A stretch of 64,000 nt of DNA from Centroberyx gerrardi (taxonomy: Eukaryota > Chordata > Actinopteri > Beryciformes > Berycidae), in NCBI RefSeq assembly GCF_048128805.1, contig NC_135997.1:19138315-19202314 (forward strand), given 5' to 3'. Shown piece after piece: positions 21,830 through 34,345 of this stretch (positions are counted from its first letter, which is position 1; every line of letters begins with the position of its first letter). The position numbers were made by a program, and so were the translations under genes. The notes below the pieces were generated by a model. That model was not told the DNA's origin. It saw nothing but the letters and a program-made list of their open reading frames with translations, and searched no databases.

Positions 21830-22330
21830 CAGTTAGGGCTAAAGCTGGGTTTTTCTGAGGTCAAGTCAGCTGTTTCTGAATAGGCCTGTGACACTATGCA
21901 ATGCACAATGAGCAAGCGGCAGATGTAGCCACTTGGACTGCTTGTACCTCTACACACTAACCTCCCTCTCTTCAACAGCGGAGAGCAACAATGTTGCAGC
22001 GGCGCCGCATCCAACAACCAAACCTCTGAGCTGTGCTAAAAAGCCTACAGGTCCGGGGAGAACAACTACAACACACCCGGGGACGGTTTTTCGGCAGTCC
22101 TGTCTGGTTTGCCGAAATAAGGATGCAACCAAACCGGGTTTTCTTACCGCCTTACGTACAGCCAGTCACAGTGTCCGTTTCAGACAGGGTTCAGCCCCGT
22201 CCAGCGGTAGTGTCTCTGCCATTGGTTCAGGGGCTGTCCGTAACACGAGAACACTCCAGGCGCCACGTTGCAAGCTGACACGCAAACTCACTGGCGCTGT
22301 GGAGTCGAGCGTGGATGTCTGAGTCCAAAC
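21830..22330 (-). promoter_or_regulatory. rcn1: rcn1 5'UTR and promoter region
   Basis: Directly upstream of the rcn1 start. It is noticeably richer in GC and CpG than its surroundings between about 21960 and 22320, as expected of a housekeeping promoter. No TATA box was identified and the start site is not placed. Confidence 0.5.
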
Positions 22331-22717
22331 CGAGACAGAAACACGAGTAGTTTCTTCTCAGGTGTCCTGCAGCTCCACGGCCCAGGAGGTTGGTTTCATA
22401 TCACACACCTAAGCCTCACTTACACCAGTTTACAATTGAGACATTGGCCGCAAAGGTGTATGACTGTGTGTATGTGTATGTGCGCGTGCGCGAGTGTGCA
22501 TAGGACTTAAATAGGGCTCAAGCCCTTGGTTTGCCCTGCCACTGACAAATATGCCACTCCCCAGAATGTGGTCACCCACATAGTTTCTAAACTAAAAATA
22601 AAAACAGCGTATCCTTAGAAACCGGGACCCTACTCAAAACATGGCACCCCGACCATCCTTAAAATGGTTTTAGGTGTATCCTCCCCACCCAACAGTTCTG
22701 TACACAGTACAGTGATG

Positions 22718-22751
22718 GTGTGTGTGTGTGTGTGTGTGTGTTTGTGTGTGT
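22718..22751 (+). repeat. (GT)n microsatellite
   Basis: GT run with one TTT interruption. Confidence 0.9.
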
Positions 22752-23334
22752 GTTTATGGCAGTTTATGGCAGTAATCAAGACCACCCCAGCAGAGACAAA
22801 GACCTTTCCTAGACCAAATCAGGAGCAAGTTGTATCTGTTTCAAGACAATGAAGTGAATACTGTGCAAGTAGTTATATTAATGATACTACAGTAGCATAC
22901 ATTTATTTTCTATTTGGAATATACACAGTATAGGCTCAAAGCTGCACAACACAACCTCAGAGTTAGGCGAGGGATAATATTTGGATTGTTGAACATCATA
23001 CAAAGCCATTACATCATTCCTCAGTCATTCTGAGAGTGGGAGAATGAATTTCTTTGATCCAGTATATTATGATGACTCTTTAGGTTTAAGACTGCTTGCT
23101 GCCTTGTGGAGGCTTGCAGCCTGGTTAGTGCCACAGAAAGTTGCCAGCCTCTAGTAGCTATTTCTAGTCCAGCAGAGGAAAAGTTTTGACCAACTCCTGC
23201 TTGTTCCGGTTTTTGAAATGCAGGCCGGCACTGGCGGGAGAGGGATTACTTGAAAAAGACAGAAGAGTGTGTGTATAAGCGTGTGTGTGTGTAGTTGTTT
23301 GACTTTGTATTGTCCATGCTTGTAATGTTTTGTT

Positions 23335-23415
23335 TAGAGAGAGAGAGAGATACAGAGAGAGAGAGAGTGAGTGAGAGAAAGAGAGAGACAGACAGAGAGA
23401 GGGGGGGGGGGGAGA
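23335..23415 (+). repeat. (GA)n tract with terminal G run
   Basis: Imperfect GA/GACA repeat ending in about twelve G residues. Confidence 0.9.
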
Positions 23416-26079
23416 GAAGTGCGATTGTATCTCCATTAGAAAGACTAAAAGAATCACATTACTCAGATGCATCTCAACATGCTGTAATATGGAAGAGCAG
23501 AGTCTGTACCCTGGAAACAACTTGCTGACACTGCCATGCCTAATCCTCCTTCGTGGGCAGGAGAAACATGTATTTTGCCATTCATCATTAGCATAATAAG
23601 CCAGCACATGGCACTTTGCTGTTTTGCATAAACTGTACACCCCAGTTTATGATTATAAAGGGACCCTGGGGCTAACTAGCCTTTTTATTCAATTAATGAA
23701 TAGTTAATGTATTTAAATTAGTCTTGCCTGGTCAATTTGAATCAGTGTGTTGTGCAGACATGAAGAAATACAAATGTGCTTTCCCAGTGAGACACATCTC
23801 CTTACAGTTACTAAAAAAATGGTATTAATTGACAATATATACATACTTTATAAAGTTTGAGATATGTTAAAATAGTAGTTCTGTTGGTATAGGAGATACA
23901 TCTCATGACTTTGAATTTCAAGTTGAAAAATCCTTTCTGTTAACATTATTATTATAGATTTCTTTTTTTTTTTCCGCATAATGTCAGTGGTGCTAATCTC
24001 ACCAGGATTGGTTCGTACCATATTTGTTGGCTTTGGACCGATCAATACTGCCACTTTGGGAAGTTTTTGAGGTGTATACACGGTAAAGGTAATCGAGAAG
24101 TTAGAATTAATCTCAGACAATAACTGCATGGATGAACAACTCTGGGCATTAACATGTTGGAGAGAGTAAGTGGATGGGGGAAGAGTGGCTTTCAACATGA
24201 ATATTTCACTGAGGAAGAGAAAAGGGGAGGGGGCTGCAGCTACAGGGGTGTTCAGTTAACCATGAGATTACACACACTGCAGAAGGCATTTGGTTAATGT
24301 GATTAAGAAAACCCTATGGTGGGAGACACAGAGCATTAGTGTCCAGGATATATAGTTCTGTTGTGGCCTCTTCCTGCCCCAGACTTTATTTCCCCAACAT
24401 TTACTAATTCTTTTTTTTTGTGCAAAATATCTTTATAGTTTGTTTAAGCATAAAAAGAGTGTATGAATGTCTAAGTGCTTACTTTGGATTGATATGTGGA
24501 TAAATAATTGAGATCTTGCACTGATATATGGAAGTGAATTTGCTTGTCAGTAGAAAGTGGAATGCGTTTCAAGATCTTGCTTATTGGCTGTTGGTGGAAG
24601 TATGCAAATCATTTACCTGAAGGGAAGGCCTCCCAATTGAAGAACTCACACGTTTTATTCCTATAGTTTATAACGGCCCATTAAAAATTTGTAAACATTA
24701 ACACTTCTCTCCTTAAAGCTGCTGTACATAGGTTTTATAAATTGACATGTGGTTTGAATTAAGCAAAAGTAATCTCCATGTTGGGTGAACATGAATGAGT
24801 AAGATTATATGTCAGAATCTGTGTGATATTGATAGTGTCATTGCTCTGCTATTTGCATCTGACTTATTGAGTAAAACTTTAGAGCTTGAGGACTTCACTC
24901 CGTGTTGTCAATCAGCTGCAGCTCATAGCCACTGGCTGGGTGTGTAAGGAAGCGAGGGGAAAGCGTTCATCTTGTTTCTCTCTCCTTTTTTCCTTCAAAT
25001 TTACCTGCTGCGGCTTTAAGCCAAAAAAGCAGAGAAAAATGCTTCAAACTTGTGGCGTGATGACAATGTAAAACGGGTTGCCTCATAGATAATGAACTGG
25101 AGACACAGAGACTTTGAGTATTATACCCAAATGTTATGTTAGTTATATCTGTTCTGAAATGTCCCCTTACCCATAGAAAATCCCCTTTGTCCTCAGACAG
25201 AAGAATATGTGCTTTTTTATGTATCAATGGAAACCTGTAAACTTTCCTGAAATGGAAACTCTTGAGAAAAGTACCTCAAAACTTCCCTTAGATACAGTAC
25301 TTGAGTAAAAGTGACTAGAGTGAGTAGAGTGACTTTCCACTCCTGCTGGTGGCTAAAAGATGATGCTGGTGATTACATTACCATTTGCTGATTTCATCAA
25401 AGCATCCCAACCCACATCATCTATTTGTGTAAAAAAAAAGGGCATTTAGTACATGGTTATTCCAGTCAAATCTGAGCCTTGTTTTATGACCCTTGAAACT
25501 ACAATGAGATTGTCTATTATTGTCTACTATTCACCTTTACTCTTTATTTTCTTCAGGCATGCTGAGTTCAATACCTCCCTTTTTTCTTTCCCCCATAATC
25601 GTTGAGCTTTGTCATAATTTTGACAAAGACTCCTGTTGAAATGCATCAAGCCTGGGTATTTTAAAAGAAAAGAGCACCGTTAAAAGAGAGCAGTGGCTTC
25701 AGTCTGTTCTTGGGGCTGCTGTCATCCCACAACAGAATTATATTAATATTAGGATTTTGTCTTTTTGGACGAGCACCCCTGTCCTACATAACCCTTGTGT
25801 GAACTGCTGGCATGTCATTCTATCAGACTTACACAGACAGTTTTGTGTCCCTTTCTTTTTCTACAACAGTTCTCCTTCAGGTTGGCGGAGGAGTTGAAGT
25901 AGAGAATGTGGATCTGACTGAACAATAACAGAGAGTATGGAGTCTCTCACCATACAATTACTCTCCACTTTTTCCCCTCTCCCTTGTGAATTTTCATAGT
26001 TATAATAACTCACCGCCCCTACTATTCTAGATAGATTAATAAACTTCTCATTGCTGCCGCGTAGGAGAAAAGAAACCTT

Positions 26080-26480
26080 TGCTCTGTTTAATGACAACTG
26101 TAAAGTGGAGGCAATCATGGGATGCCTCCCATGACATTTCCCCGTTCCTGTCCGCTCCACTTATCTTAGACAAATGGCCATGCCAGGCCACTATCGAGAT
26201 GAAGCGTTTTCCCCGAGTCATTACGTCTGTCACTGGGGCCATTTCCATATTGAAAAATCTGAAACAATAAACGACGCCTGAGCCTTTAATAACTGTGAAG
26301 GAATCATATTTGGAAAATTGCATTGAAGCAATAACCTTTTCTCCCTGTAATTAGATGACAGAGAGGTCCTGGTTTTAATTAAGTCAGCAATTTATAGTCA
26401 CACAGCCATACCTCAACGTGCTGATTAGTATAGGAGGGATCACAGAACAGCGTTGCCTCAATTTGAACAGATTTGATCTA
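26080..26480. promoter_or_regulatory. Candidate conserved noncoding element
   Basis: Repeat-free block with balanced composition and many homeodomain-type cores (TAATTA, TTAATTAAG, TGATTAG) and TGACAG. It resembles known enhancer composition. Conservation is inferred, not tested. Confidence 0.35.
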
Positions 26481-27586
26481 GTAATTACTGTGTTATATGG
26501 CAAAGGCCGCAGCAAGTCTCAGACTCAGGACTCTGTTGATGCGGTGCTCTGTGAAGCATAGCCCTTCCCATCGTTACTCGAGCTGCAAATATGTGGCGAG
26601 CAAGTGTCTGTCTGAATAGGTCTTCAATGGGGGTCATCAACAGAGGACATAATGTTTGAGGAGGCATATTAAGGTGGAATTGTGGTTGTGACGCTCTGTG
26701 GATGTGTGTGTGTATGTTAGGGGAGGATTTGTTGGGGTGCAGCATCATTTTATGCGGGATCTTAATTTATCCTCCTGGTCATTGTTAACCATTAACATTT
26801 GCGCGAGGGGGCAGAGCAGTTAAGGTTGCTGTTTTAGTACTGTGTTAATAAACATGGCAATTTACTCTCAATTTATGTTCTGACAGGTCGTAATGAAGAC
26901 CATGAAAAGAAGATTAGCTGCAGACCGTCTGGGGAGCGTCGTCATGAGACTGTAGGGACCAGCGTTTGTTGTGCTAGCTGGCACCCTCCAGCTTTCCCTA
27001 GCCCTCCACATGATTGACATTAATGGTCGGGTTTTAGGAAAGAATGTTAAATTTGTGTTCTCTCTGTTGGGAATATGATATTTATCACATTATAGAGACA
27101 CGCATCTATAGCTGATCAGAACAATAGCACATGGCAGCCCCCTTGACACATCATTAGTGACATCAGACAGATGCTTGTGATCTGTGCAACTAATTTCATT
27201 GGTTTCTCTGGCTAACCATGGCAGTATCTTCACAATGTGGCAAAGGGCTATGTTGTATGTATGGAAGAAGCCCACCTATAGGGAAAAGATTAGAGAGATT
27301 TGTAAGTACTGAATTGTATCCTTTTGTTTTTCTTTATGTTCCAAACTCATCTCTTTTTCCTTGTGTATTAATATTTGTGGCTTACAACATTTAAAGTCAG
27401 AGTCATATCCAAAGTCATCCCTGATGGGGTGCAATGCATACATAAGCGCAGGTTTGACCAATGCTATGACACACCTTGAAAAAATGGTCTTGGGGTGTAT
27501 GATGTCTTTAAAATTTGAACAGGAAATGCACACACCTGGTAGTGATCGGAGCAGCGGGGCACGGCGGCCCCCTGCAGCACCTCTCC

Positions 27587-27658
27587 CAATCTGAGATGCA
27601 ATCCCACAGGCCTAATGGGAGAATAGGGTTAATTAATCCCGGAGGACATCTCAGATTG
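27587..27658. promoter_or_regulatory. Inverted repeat around HNF1/homeodomain-like palindrome
   Basis: CAATCTGAGATG (27587-27598) and its exact reverse complement CATCTCAGATTG (27647-27658) flank 48 nt that include GGGTTAATTAATCCC, close to an HNF1 palindrome. It could be an enhancer core or a hairpin. Confidence 0.5.
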
Positions 27659-28315
27659 ACGAAGGGGCTCCTCAGCCCCCTAGATCTTCCCTCAGCAAAG
27701 GTCATACTTCGCAATAAGGGAGCGAAGGATGTGTTGCCCCTCTGAGGACTTCCCATCCCCTCCCTCAAAACATCTCATCTCATCTCCTCCCTCAATCAGC
27801 GCAGCTAAATCGCCTGAGAACAAACCCTGGAACACAGTTGGATATTAAGTGCTAATACTAAATGCCGTCCCCAGGCCTCGAATCATCCATAGATCTGTGA
27901 CGAAGTGCCCTCAAAGGCGATGGGGTCTGGTGCTAAATGTCCGCCATTGGCTAATCATCATTTGTGTGCTGACGCTAGATGCTAAACACTGTCTCTAGGC
28001 CTTGGCTGCGTGACTGTGGCCTTTGATTTGTGGGTCATCATTTGGGTGACATTCTCCTCTGGTCCAACATTCCAGTCAGTTGGCATTACAGTACATCCTT
28101 TACACCTTCTCCGCACTGTGGCGTGCTTGAGTGAAACTACGCACAAGCGCGCGAACGTGCCACACACGCCATGCCCAGCCTTTTTGCCACTGCTGCAGGG
28201 TTTTCCTGTGGTAGCAGACACTCTCCTAGCTAAGAGAACGACTACAGAGCCACAAGGACTTTAATACCATGTGATGTGAAGGGGTTTGTCCCCATAGTCT
28301 AATGACCCTATTTCT

Positions 28316-28354
28316 GTGTGTGTGTGTATGCGTGTGTGTGTGTGTGTGTGTGTG
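28316..28354 (+). repeat. (GT)n microsatellite
   Basis: GT run with an ATGC interruption. Confidence 0.9.
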
Positions 28355-28960
28355 ACAGAGAGATTGACAGATCAATATACTGCTGTACAACAAAATCAGT
28401 GTGTTACATAAACAAATGAGTGTTCAGCTGCATTGAAATACTGGAAATGAAGGCATCCATTATGTTCTTAAGTATCTGTATTTTCTCCCAACATCTCCTC
28501 TCTACTAGGCCTTCTGCTTGCCCACTGCAGGTTATCTACAGCATCCACATACTGTTGTTTGAATTGTCTGAATTGATTCCCCACCTCCATCCAACAGATA
28601 GGGTGGTGGAGTGGTTTTGGCTGCAGAAAGAGTGTCTCCCCTGGGCTGCAGCGCAGCTCCTGTCCCCTTCTCTCCCTGCAGCTGGAGCTACCAGAGCCAG
28701 ATGCTCCATAGCTGCACCACCCTCTGTCCCCCCTCTCTCTCTTCCAGGAGGATGGTGCCCAGAGAGGAGGATGACAAACGCCTCTGCCTCCTCTTACTGA
28801 CGGTTTTGGACGACCTGACTCCAGCCCCGCACTGTTCCAACCGCCAGCACAAGATGTTGACTTAATGGAAGGGGGTTGGCCGCGGATGGGTCCATATGCG
28901 TTTGTATTGGGAAAATATGGCAGGGCGGTGTGTCTGTGTATCTGCGTATTCAATAGGGTT

Positions 28961-28962
28961 GT

Positions 28963-29003
<41 letters not shown>
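28961..29003 (+). repeat. (GT)n microsatellite
   Basis: GT run with one ATGT interruption. Confidence 0.9.
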
Positions 29004-29212
29004 TCTTCACCAAGCCCAGACTGCCTACATCCATCATGCCATGCCGCTCTGGCAGAGAGTGGGACTCAGACAGCTTCACTAACACACGGTCAGTTAAATT
29101 GCCTGTTAAATTGTCCTGGTCCGTAGCTATCTTAGGTGTAGATAAAAACACTGCACTTAAAGCATGCACTTAAAGGCAGAAATTGTCAAGTAAATGCCAG
29201 CCTCCCTCCATG

Positions 29213-29250
29213 CATAGAGAGAGAGAGAGAGAGAGGGAGAGAGGGAGAGA
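29213..29250 (+). repeat. (GA)n tract
   Basis: GA run with GGGA interruptions, 64 nt before a GT run. Confidence 0.9.
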
Positions 29251-29311
29251 TCCTCTAAGGGGACCACATTTCCATTACAAGACAAAATACTGCGGTAGAC
29301 TAAGGGGAATT

Positions 29312-29313
<2 letters not shown>

Positions 29314-29353
<40 letters not shown>
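29314..29353 (+). repeat. (GT)n microsatellite
   Basis: Uninterrupted GT run. Confidence 0.9.
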
Positions 29354-29826
29354 TACTGCAGAAGCCACAACTGTTAGCCTATTTAACAAGAGTTTTTTGT
29401 CAAGCTAAAATATCAGTAATCTTTTTTATTTTCATCAATTCATGTATTTTATATTCAGATTTATATTACATGTTATAAACTATGGGATACCGTATGTTCC
29501 AACACTCCTTTTGGATATTTACAAAATAATCCATTCAGCCAGTAGGCCGGCCATATAGGCTGTGGGCCCACCTGATCCGTAGGCTAAATTATGCACGGGC
29601 AGCAAGACCCTAATACCTTTTCATCAACCTTCAGTGTGCTCCCTTAATGAGGAAAATAACGGTCCCAATCCGATACGTTTGACATTTCTCTCTATGCAAC
29701 CAGATGGAAAATTAATTCTCATTCTTTTAACATTACTGGAATATTACGGATAATAGCCTACTTTTGCTGTTCGGCTGCAGAATATCACCTGGAGCAGAAA
29801 GCTTCTGAGAAGTGCTCTGCTATAAC

Positions 29827-30070
29827 CAGTGATGTAGAGGTAAATACAAAAACATGGGTAAACTGTGACTTCCAGTCAGGGATTATCATAAGGCAAAGAT
29901 CCACAAATACAAACAATATTATACTTTAAGAAAAACATTCATTTGTTAGAAGACGCTATCCTTATATAACTTACATCAGTTTGATACCACTTACTGAGAT
30001 GCTATGAATTTATACCATAAAGAACTATGTCAGACTAAAAAGGTGGCTAAAATCTAGGTGGGGAAACTGC
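29827..30070 (+). mobile_element. MITE-like repeat, copy 1 (forward)
   Basis: Starts CAGTGATGTAGAGGTAAA and shares with 44768-45064 the ordered blocks GTAAACTGTGACTTCCAGT, GGCAAA, TTTGATACCACTTACT and ATGAATTTATACCATAAAG. Noncoding, probably a nonautonomous DNA transposon. The right end is unclear. Confidence 0.65.
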
Positions 30071-31410
30071 AAGTTCAGTCAACACACCTGACACACACAG
30101 TCAAGCAGAGCTGAAACTACACTGTACTGTATAAGGTTAAGCACTGGATCCAAACACCCACATCCCAGACTTGGAACGACTTTATGCAGTGAAATGATTT
30201 TAGTTTTTTCTCTCCACCTTTTCTCTGTAGTCTCTTAATTACCTTAAGTTGTTGTTTTGGGCCTGGAGTTTGCCATTTGTGACATTTACATTTACTTCTT
30301 TGAAAAACTTTATTTCTTCTTCAATCGTGAGAATTGTGATTTATTAAATTTACATAGCCATCGAGACTGTAAATGTGAAGAGTTACTGACACGTGTAGGC
30401 CTATATTTTCCACTCTGCTCAAAATTATCATAATCATTTCATAAATAATCATAAAGATAGAGTGCCATTTTCTCCTTCTGTAACGCATTTACCATTTTCT
30501 GAGGTTTATTGAAACAAATAGTGTGGAAAATGTTATAAACTATTATATTTAAGGCCATGTACAGTGGCATTTGTGGACTTATAATAAGCTTGATAAGCAG
30601 ATAGGGATACAGACCCCCAGTGTAAATTCAGTGATGTGAGGGGTCGTCCCTATTGACGCTTCAGGGAACTAGATATTTACATTAACTGCATCAAAGGACA
30701 ATGTATGGCAGTCATCATAAAAACATCAATATTTATTCGCTGGTGGAAATAATAGTCACTAGGACATTAGTGCTTGTATAGACCCAGTTAGCATCATTAA
30801 AGCTGAGAAAATATTTCTATTTAACACCATCTCCAAGGTGAATGAAGATTATAAAATCCTCAGATAGAGAAAAAAATTACACATCTTGTCATCACATCAG
30901 TTGTAAGAGTATTATTTGGCAACCATTAAAGATATACGTCTGATTTTCCCATTCTGGTGGTCTTGATTTAAGGTGGGAAAACCAGAGAGATATCTCTGAT
31001 GAATTAGCCAGTTTTTTATCAGCCTGGGACCTGTCCATAGTGACCAGTCAACAGTAAAGCCAGGATTGGGTGAACCTCATTGTCTTTTTCACTGAACTAT
31101 ACAACTCTAGAAGATTGCTTGTTTGATACAGACCCCGAAAGTCCTTCGCTGAATAGATAGTTTCCTGGCAAGTGTTTGCAGTCTTTGAATGGCCAAAAAA
31201 ACACTGTCTATATCCTCAAAAAAATAGATTTGGTTACAGATGGCAAGATTCCCTGTAGGAAGTCTTTCATGTATTTCCAAGTAAAACTACAATCAGTGAT
31301 TATTCTGCATGAGAGCCACAGTGTCAACCTATTACTAGGCCTGTATAGGGTAAGTTGTAGGTGATGGCGCCTTAACATACCAAATGTTAACTAAGCATTC
31401 AGGTTTTCAG

Positions 31411-31881
31411 TTAATTACATAATCTAATGTCAGCATTGAAAGCACAGCCTGTGGACTGGCTTGAACAGCGATATGAGTCAGTTGGCCCAGTCACGTCTAC
31501 CTGACCGGGGCACCTGAATATAAACAGTGCAAGGTCACTATTGTTAAGCCGTTTGTAAATGAGCCCAGCAGCATATATCAATACGAGACTACACAACAGA
31601 GGTGACAGGATTCTTGCACACAAAGCTTTGTGTACCTCTAAGTCGGCGCTAGGGGGCAGAAAAGCTCCACAAGTGGCGATGATGGTGCACAGTGTGGTTG
31701 GCAGTGGGGACCGCAGCATGTAGGCCAAGTTTTGTACTTTTTTGTCATCATCTAAGTCCAGTTTTGTAAGACAGTGGCTCATAAATTTTGTATTCCAACT
31801 TCGTTTTAATTTAAAAAGGGTTGTATTAACTTGTGTGCAGCAGGTTTTGCTATACTGGCGATTTATTCTGACCCCATTCAT
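31411..31881 (-). other. Unassigned 156-codon open reading frame
   Basis: An uninterrupted frame from ATG at 31881 to a stop at 31411 in otherwise stop-rich intergenic DNA. It is not made of simple repeats. The translation is cysteine- and leucine-rich (for example SPLLCSLVLIYAAGLIYKRL, a possible hydrophobic segment) and matches no family I recognise. No splice signals or promoter are evident. It may be chance, a transposon remnant or conserved noncoding DNA. Confidence 0.2.
31645..31659 (+). promoter_or_regulatory. CTCF-like motif between rcn1 and pax6
   Basis: GGCGCTAGGGGGCAG resembles the CTCF core (YAGGGGGCAG). If bound it could separate the rcn1 and pax6 domains. Motif match by eye only. 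Confidence 0.4.
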
Positions 31882-32609
31882 AATTACCTATTAATTAAAA
31901 GCACGCCCCGCCCACGAGGTACGCAGAAGACAAATTATGTGCGTGACAAAGAGCTATAGTAATCGTATAATACATTTTAGAAGGATACTATACAAAATAT
32001 TACAACAGAATTACAAAATACCATGCAGCTACTATATCACAAAAATATACCACAGAAAATCTTATAGTAACACTATAGGAGATAAAAAAATAAAGTTACT
32101 GTAAACTCACAATTGAGTTCCATAGACACAACATACGACCCTATAGAAATAGCCTATTATAGGAATATTTCGTCAAAGTATAGGTGTGTGTGAGTGAGTG
32201 CGTGTGTGTGCGTGTGCGTGTGTGTATGAGAGAGAGTGACAGAGAGCGAGAGAGAGTGGGAAGGACTTCCAATATATCAGTGCTTTACTCTTAAAATTGT
32301 ACCTTAGTTCCACATTACAACAGTTTTTTTTCTCCCTCTGTTTTTTCCTGCCATAAGAATACCTCTCCCAAATCATTTGTTCAGGTGAGGACTAAGGACG
32401 CCATTTGTTAAAAGGAGAGGCGGCGAGGTCGAGAAGCCAAAGTGCAACTGCCTTGCAGGCCCGCTCCGCTCCTCTCCAGTGGTGGGAGAGCAGGCAGGGA
32501 ACTTTGCGGGGGATTTTGGCTAAATGTCTGCCCATCTGTTTGCCCATCTGAAGAGGGGCAAATCCTGCAGTAAACTTTCACAAGGCAACTTATGGAGGAA
32601 GTCTGGGCG

Positions 32610-32676
32610 TGCGTGTGCGTGCGCGTGCGTGTGTGTGTGTGCGTGTGTGCGTGTGTGTGTGTAATTGACTATGAGA

Positions 32677-32720
<44 letters not shown>
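32610..32720 (+). repeat. Compound (GT)n-(GA)n microsatellite
   Basis: GT/GC run to about 32662, then a short spacer and a long GA run. Confidence 0.9.
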
Positions 32721-32725
<5 letters not shown>

Positions 32726-33690
32726 CGGATGAGTGGGGACTGACTGGCTGAATGATGAATATTCATAGCCCCACTTGACACACAAATCTATTGTATTTTG
32801 TATAATATGTAGGCTGTGGTTGTGTACTGTAGGTAGGCCTCAGCAGTGGGTAAACTACCAGGTGCAGATAGGCAACATATTTCGTGCAGCCTATGGCATT
32901 TGCAGGTTTGAACCAGCTGCATGAGCAAAACTATAACTTCCATTATTTGCTACCTTGATTTCTTGCTATTCGGTCCGGTGCCAAAGGTGAAGTCGGTTGT
33001 TTACCTTGGAACATTTGTGTGCGATTTTTAATCAGGCTGAACTACTTGAGCATTACATCTAATCTAGAACTTTTTTTTTTATTTTGTTTTGTTTTTTGTT
33101 TGTTTTTTCTAATGGGAACTGCTTCTGACCGAAATGCTTTCCCTGAACTGAGAATCATTACATGACACCAAGATATTAGACTAGAAGACATTAAGTAGAC
33201 CTATAAACTTTTAGTTTTTTTTCCTTTTAAATAATATTTCAGTTTAAAATCCAAACACACCTATAAGCCTTTAAGTAGGATTTATTTCGTGCTCAGTAAT
33301 CCTTTGAACAGCAAGATAAGGACTATGGAACATGTGAAATGATTTCGATATAGTAACGTGAAGTTGCGTTAAATTGTAGGCTGTGGGGCTGTTTTCAACC
33401 ATTAGCGCGCGTGCTCGTGTGTGTGTGTGTAATAATGATATTGTGTCCCTTATTATCAAGTCTCCGTGGCTGTTTGGACCCTCAGATGTCGGGCTAGTGC
33501 TCAGGCATCACACTAATGCAGGGTGACCGGGGGCTCTCTCCTGCGACAAAACCCTACAGCTGTCCTCAAATCAATAGATGTCAAAGAAATATGAAAACAA
33601 GCATCTCGACCGCCGCGACTCCCCTCACTAAATGGGAATGTGCTTCTGTTCTCAGGACGAGGGGTTAACCCAAACACTATGCTCTATGCA

Positions 33691-33935
33691 CAGTAATGCA
33701 GTGGAGGGTAAACCCACCTAAACTTGGTGTACCTGCCTTTTTATTTTTTTTACAGAAATAGAGTTTAGTCACATTTTTATAGGCTGACATAAATCTTTAT
33801 GACATTAATTCGTGGTACAAGTCATAGTAAGTAGTATAAAACTTTAGTAAGTTATATGGGGAAAGAGACTTTAGAGGAATATGTTTGATTTGTGTTTATA
33901 TCTGTGATAGTGATGCGTTATAATGATCACCAACC
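33691..33935 (-). mobile_element. MITE-like repeat, copy 2 (reverse)
   Basis: Reverse-oriented relative of 44768-45064. It starts CAGTAATGCAGTGGAGGG with GTAAACCCACC, then has ATAAATCTTTATGACATTAA and AGTAGTATAAAACT blocks, and ends near AATGATCACC. Confidence 0.65.
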
Positions 33936-34039
33936 GCAATTAGTCTAACAATCTTTTTCTTATTATTCACCGTTACATCTATGCCCAAACTTCTGTGTGC
34001 GTCTTGAATTGTGAGGTGCCTTTTTTTTTCTTCCAGCAA

Positions 34040-34345
34040 CGCAGGAGGAGGGTTGCATCTGTTAGGGTCCAATGTTAGTCTTAATTACTGGCCTTCATGT
34101 TCTCCATGGCCCTCAACCGTCTTTAATTAAAACCTTGATTAGGGGGGAGGAGGTCTTGGGCAAAGACTATTACCAGATGGGTTTCCAGCAATAATAATAA
34201 AGACTTTATCCTCTGCCGCCGCTGCTGCCTGGGCCATAATGCGCGGGGCTCGCTCCCCGTTCATATCAAAGCACAGCAAGCTGAAAGGGGCTGTTAATTA
34301 CGCTGTTAATTACTTGTCTAATTACGGTTCGTTTGTGATTAGATT
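34040..34345. promoter_or_regulatory. Candidate pax6 upstream enhancer with tandem TTAATTAC sites
   Basis: A dense set of homeodomain cores: TTAATTACTGG, CTTTAATTAAAACC and CTTGATTAGG, then two adjacent exact 12-mers GCTGTTAATTAC (34290-34301 and 34302-34313) followed by GTCTAATTACGG. It lies about 8 kb upstream of the putative P0 exon and is free of simple repeats. Enhancer function is inferred. Confidence 0.5.

Larger units (their letters stand above)
22331..29800. other. rcn1-pax6 intergenic region, proximal part
   Basis: No gene recognised. It contains GT tracts (22718-22751, 28316-28354, 28961-29003, 29314-29353), GA tracts (23335-23415, 29213-29250) and several single-copy stretches with unusually few simple repeats, notably 26080-26480 and 27540-28060, that look like conserved noncoding DNA. 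Confidence 0.65.
30080..33690. other. rcn1-pax6 intergenic region, middle part
   Basis: AT-rich DNA with no recognised gene. It contains GT and GA tracts at 32187-32240, 32610-32662 and 32676-32720, the unassigned open frame and the CTCF-like site. Confidence 0.6.

Noticed and set aside
28468..29169. 233-codon minus-strand open frame
   Set aside because: It runs through a CA/GT microsatellite (Thr-His repeats) and has no domain or splice support.
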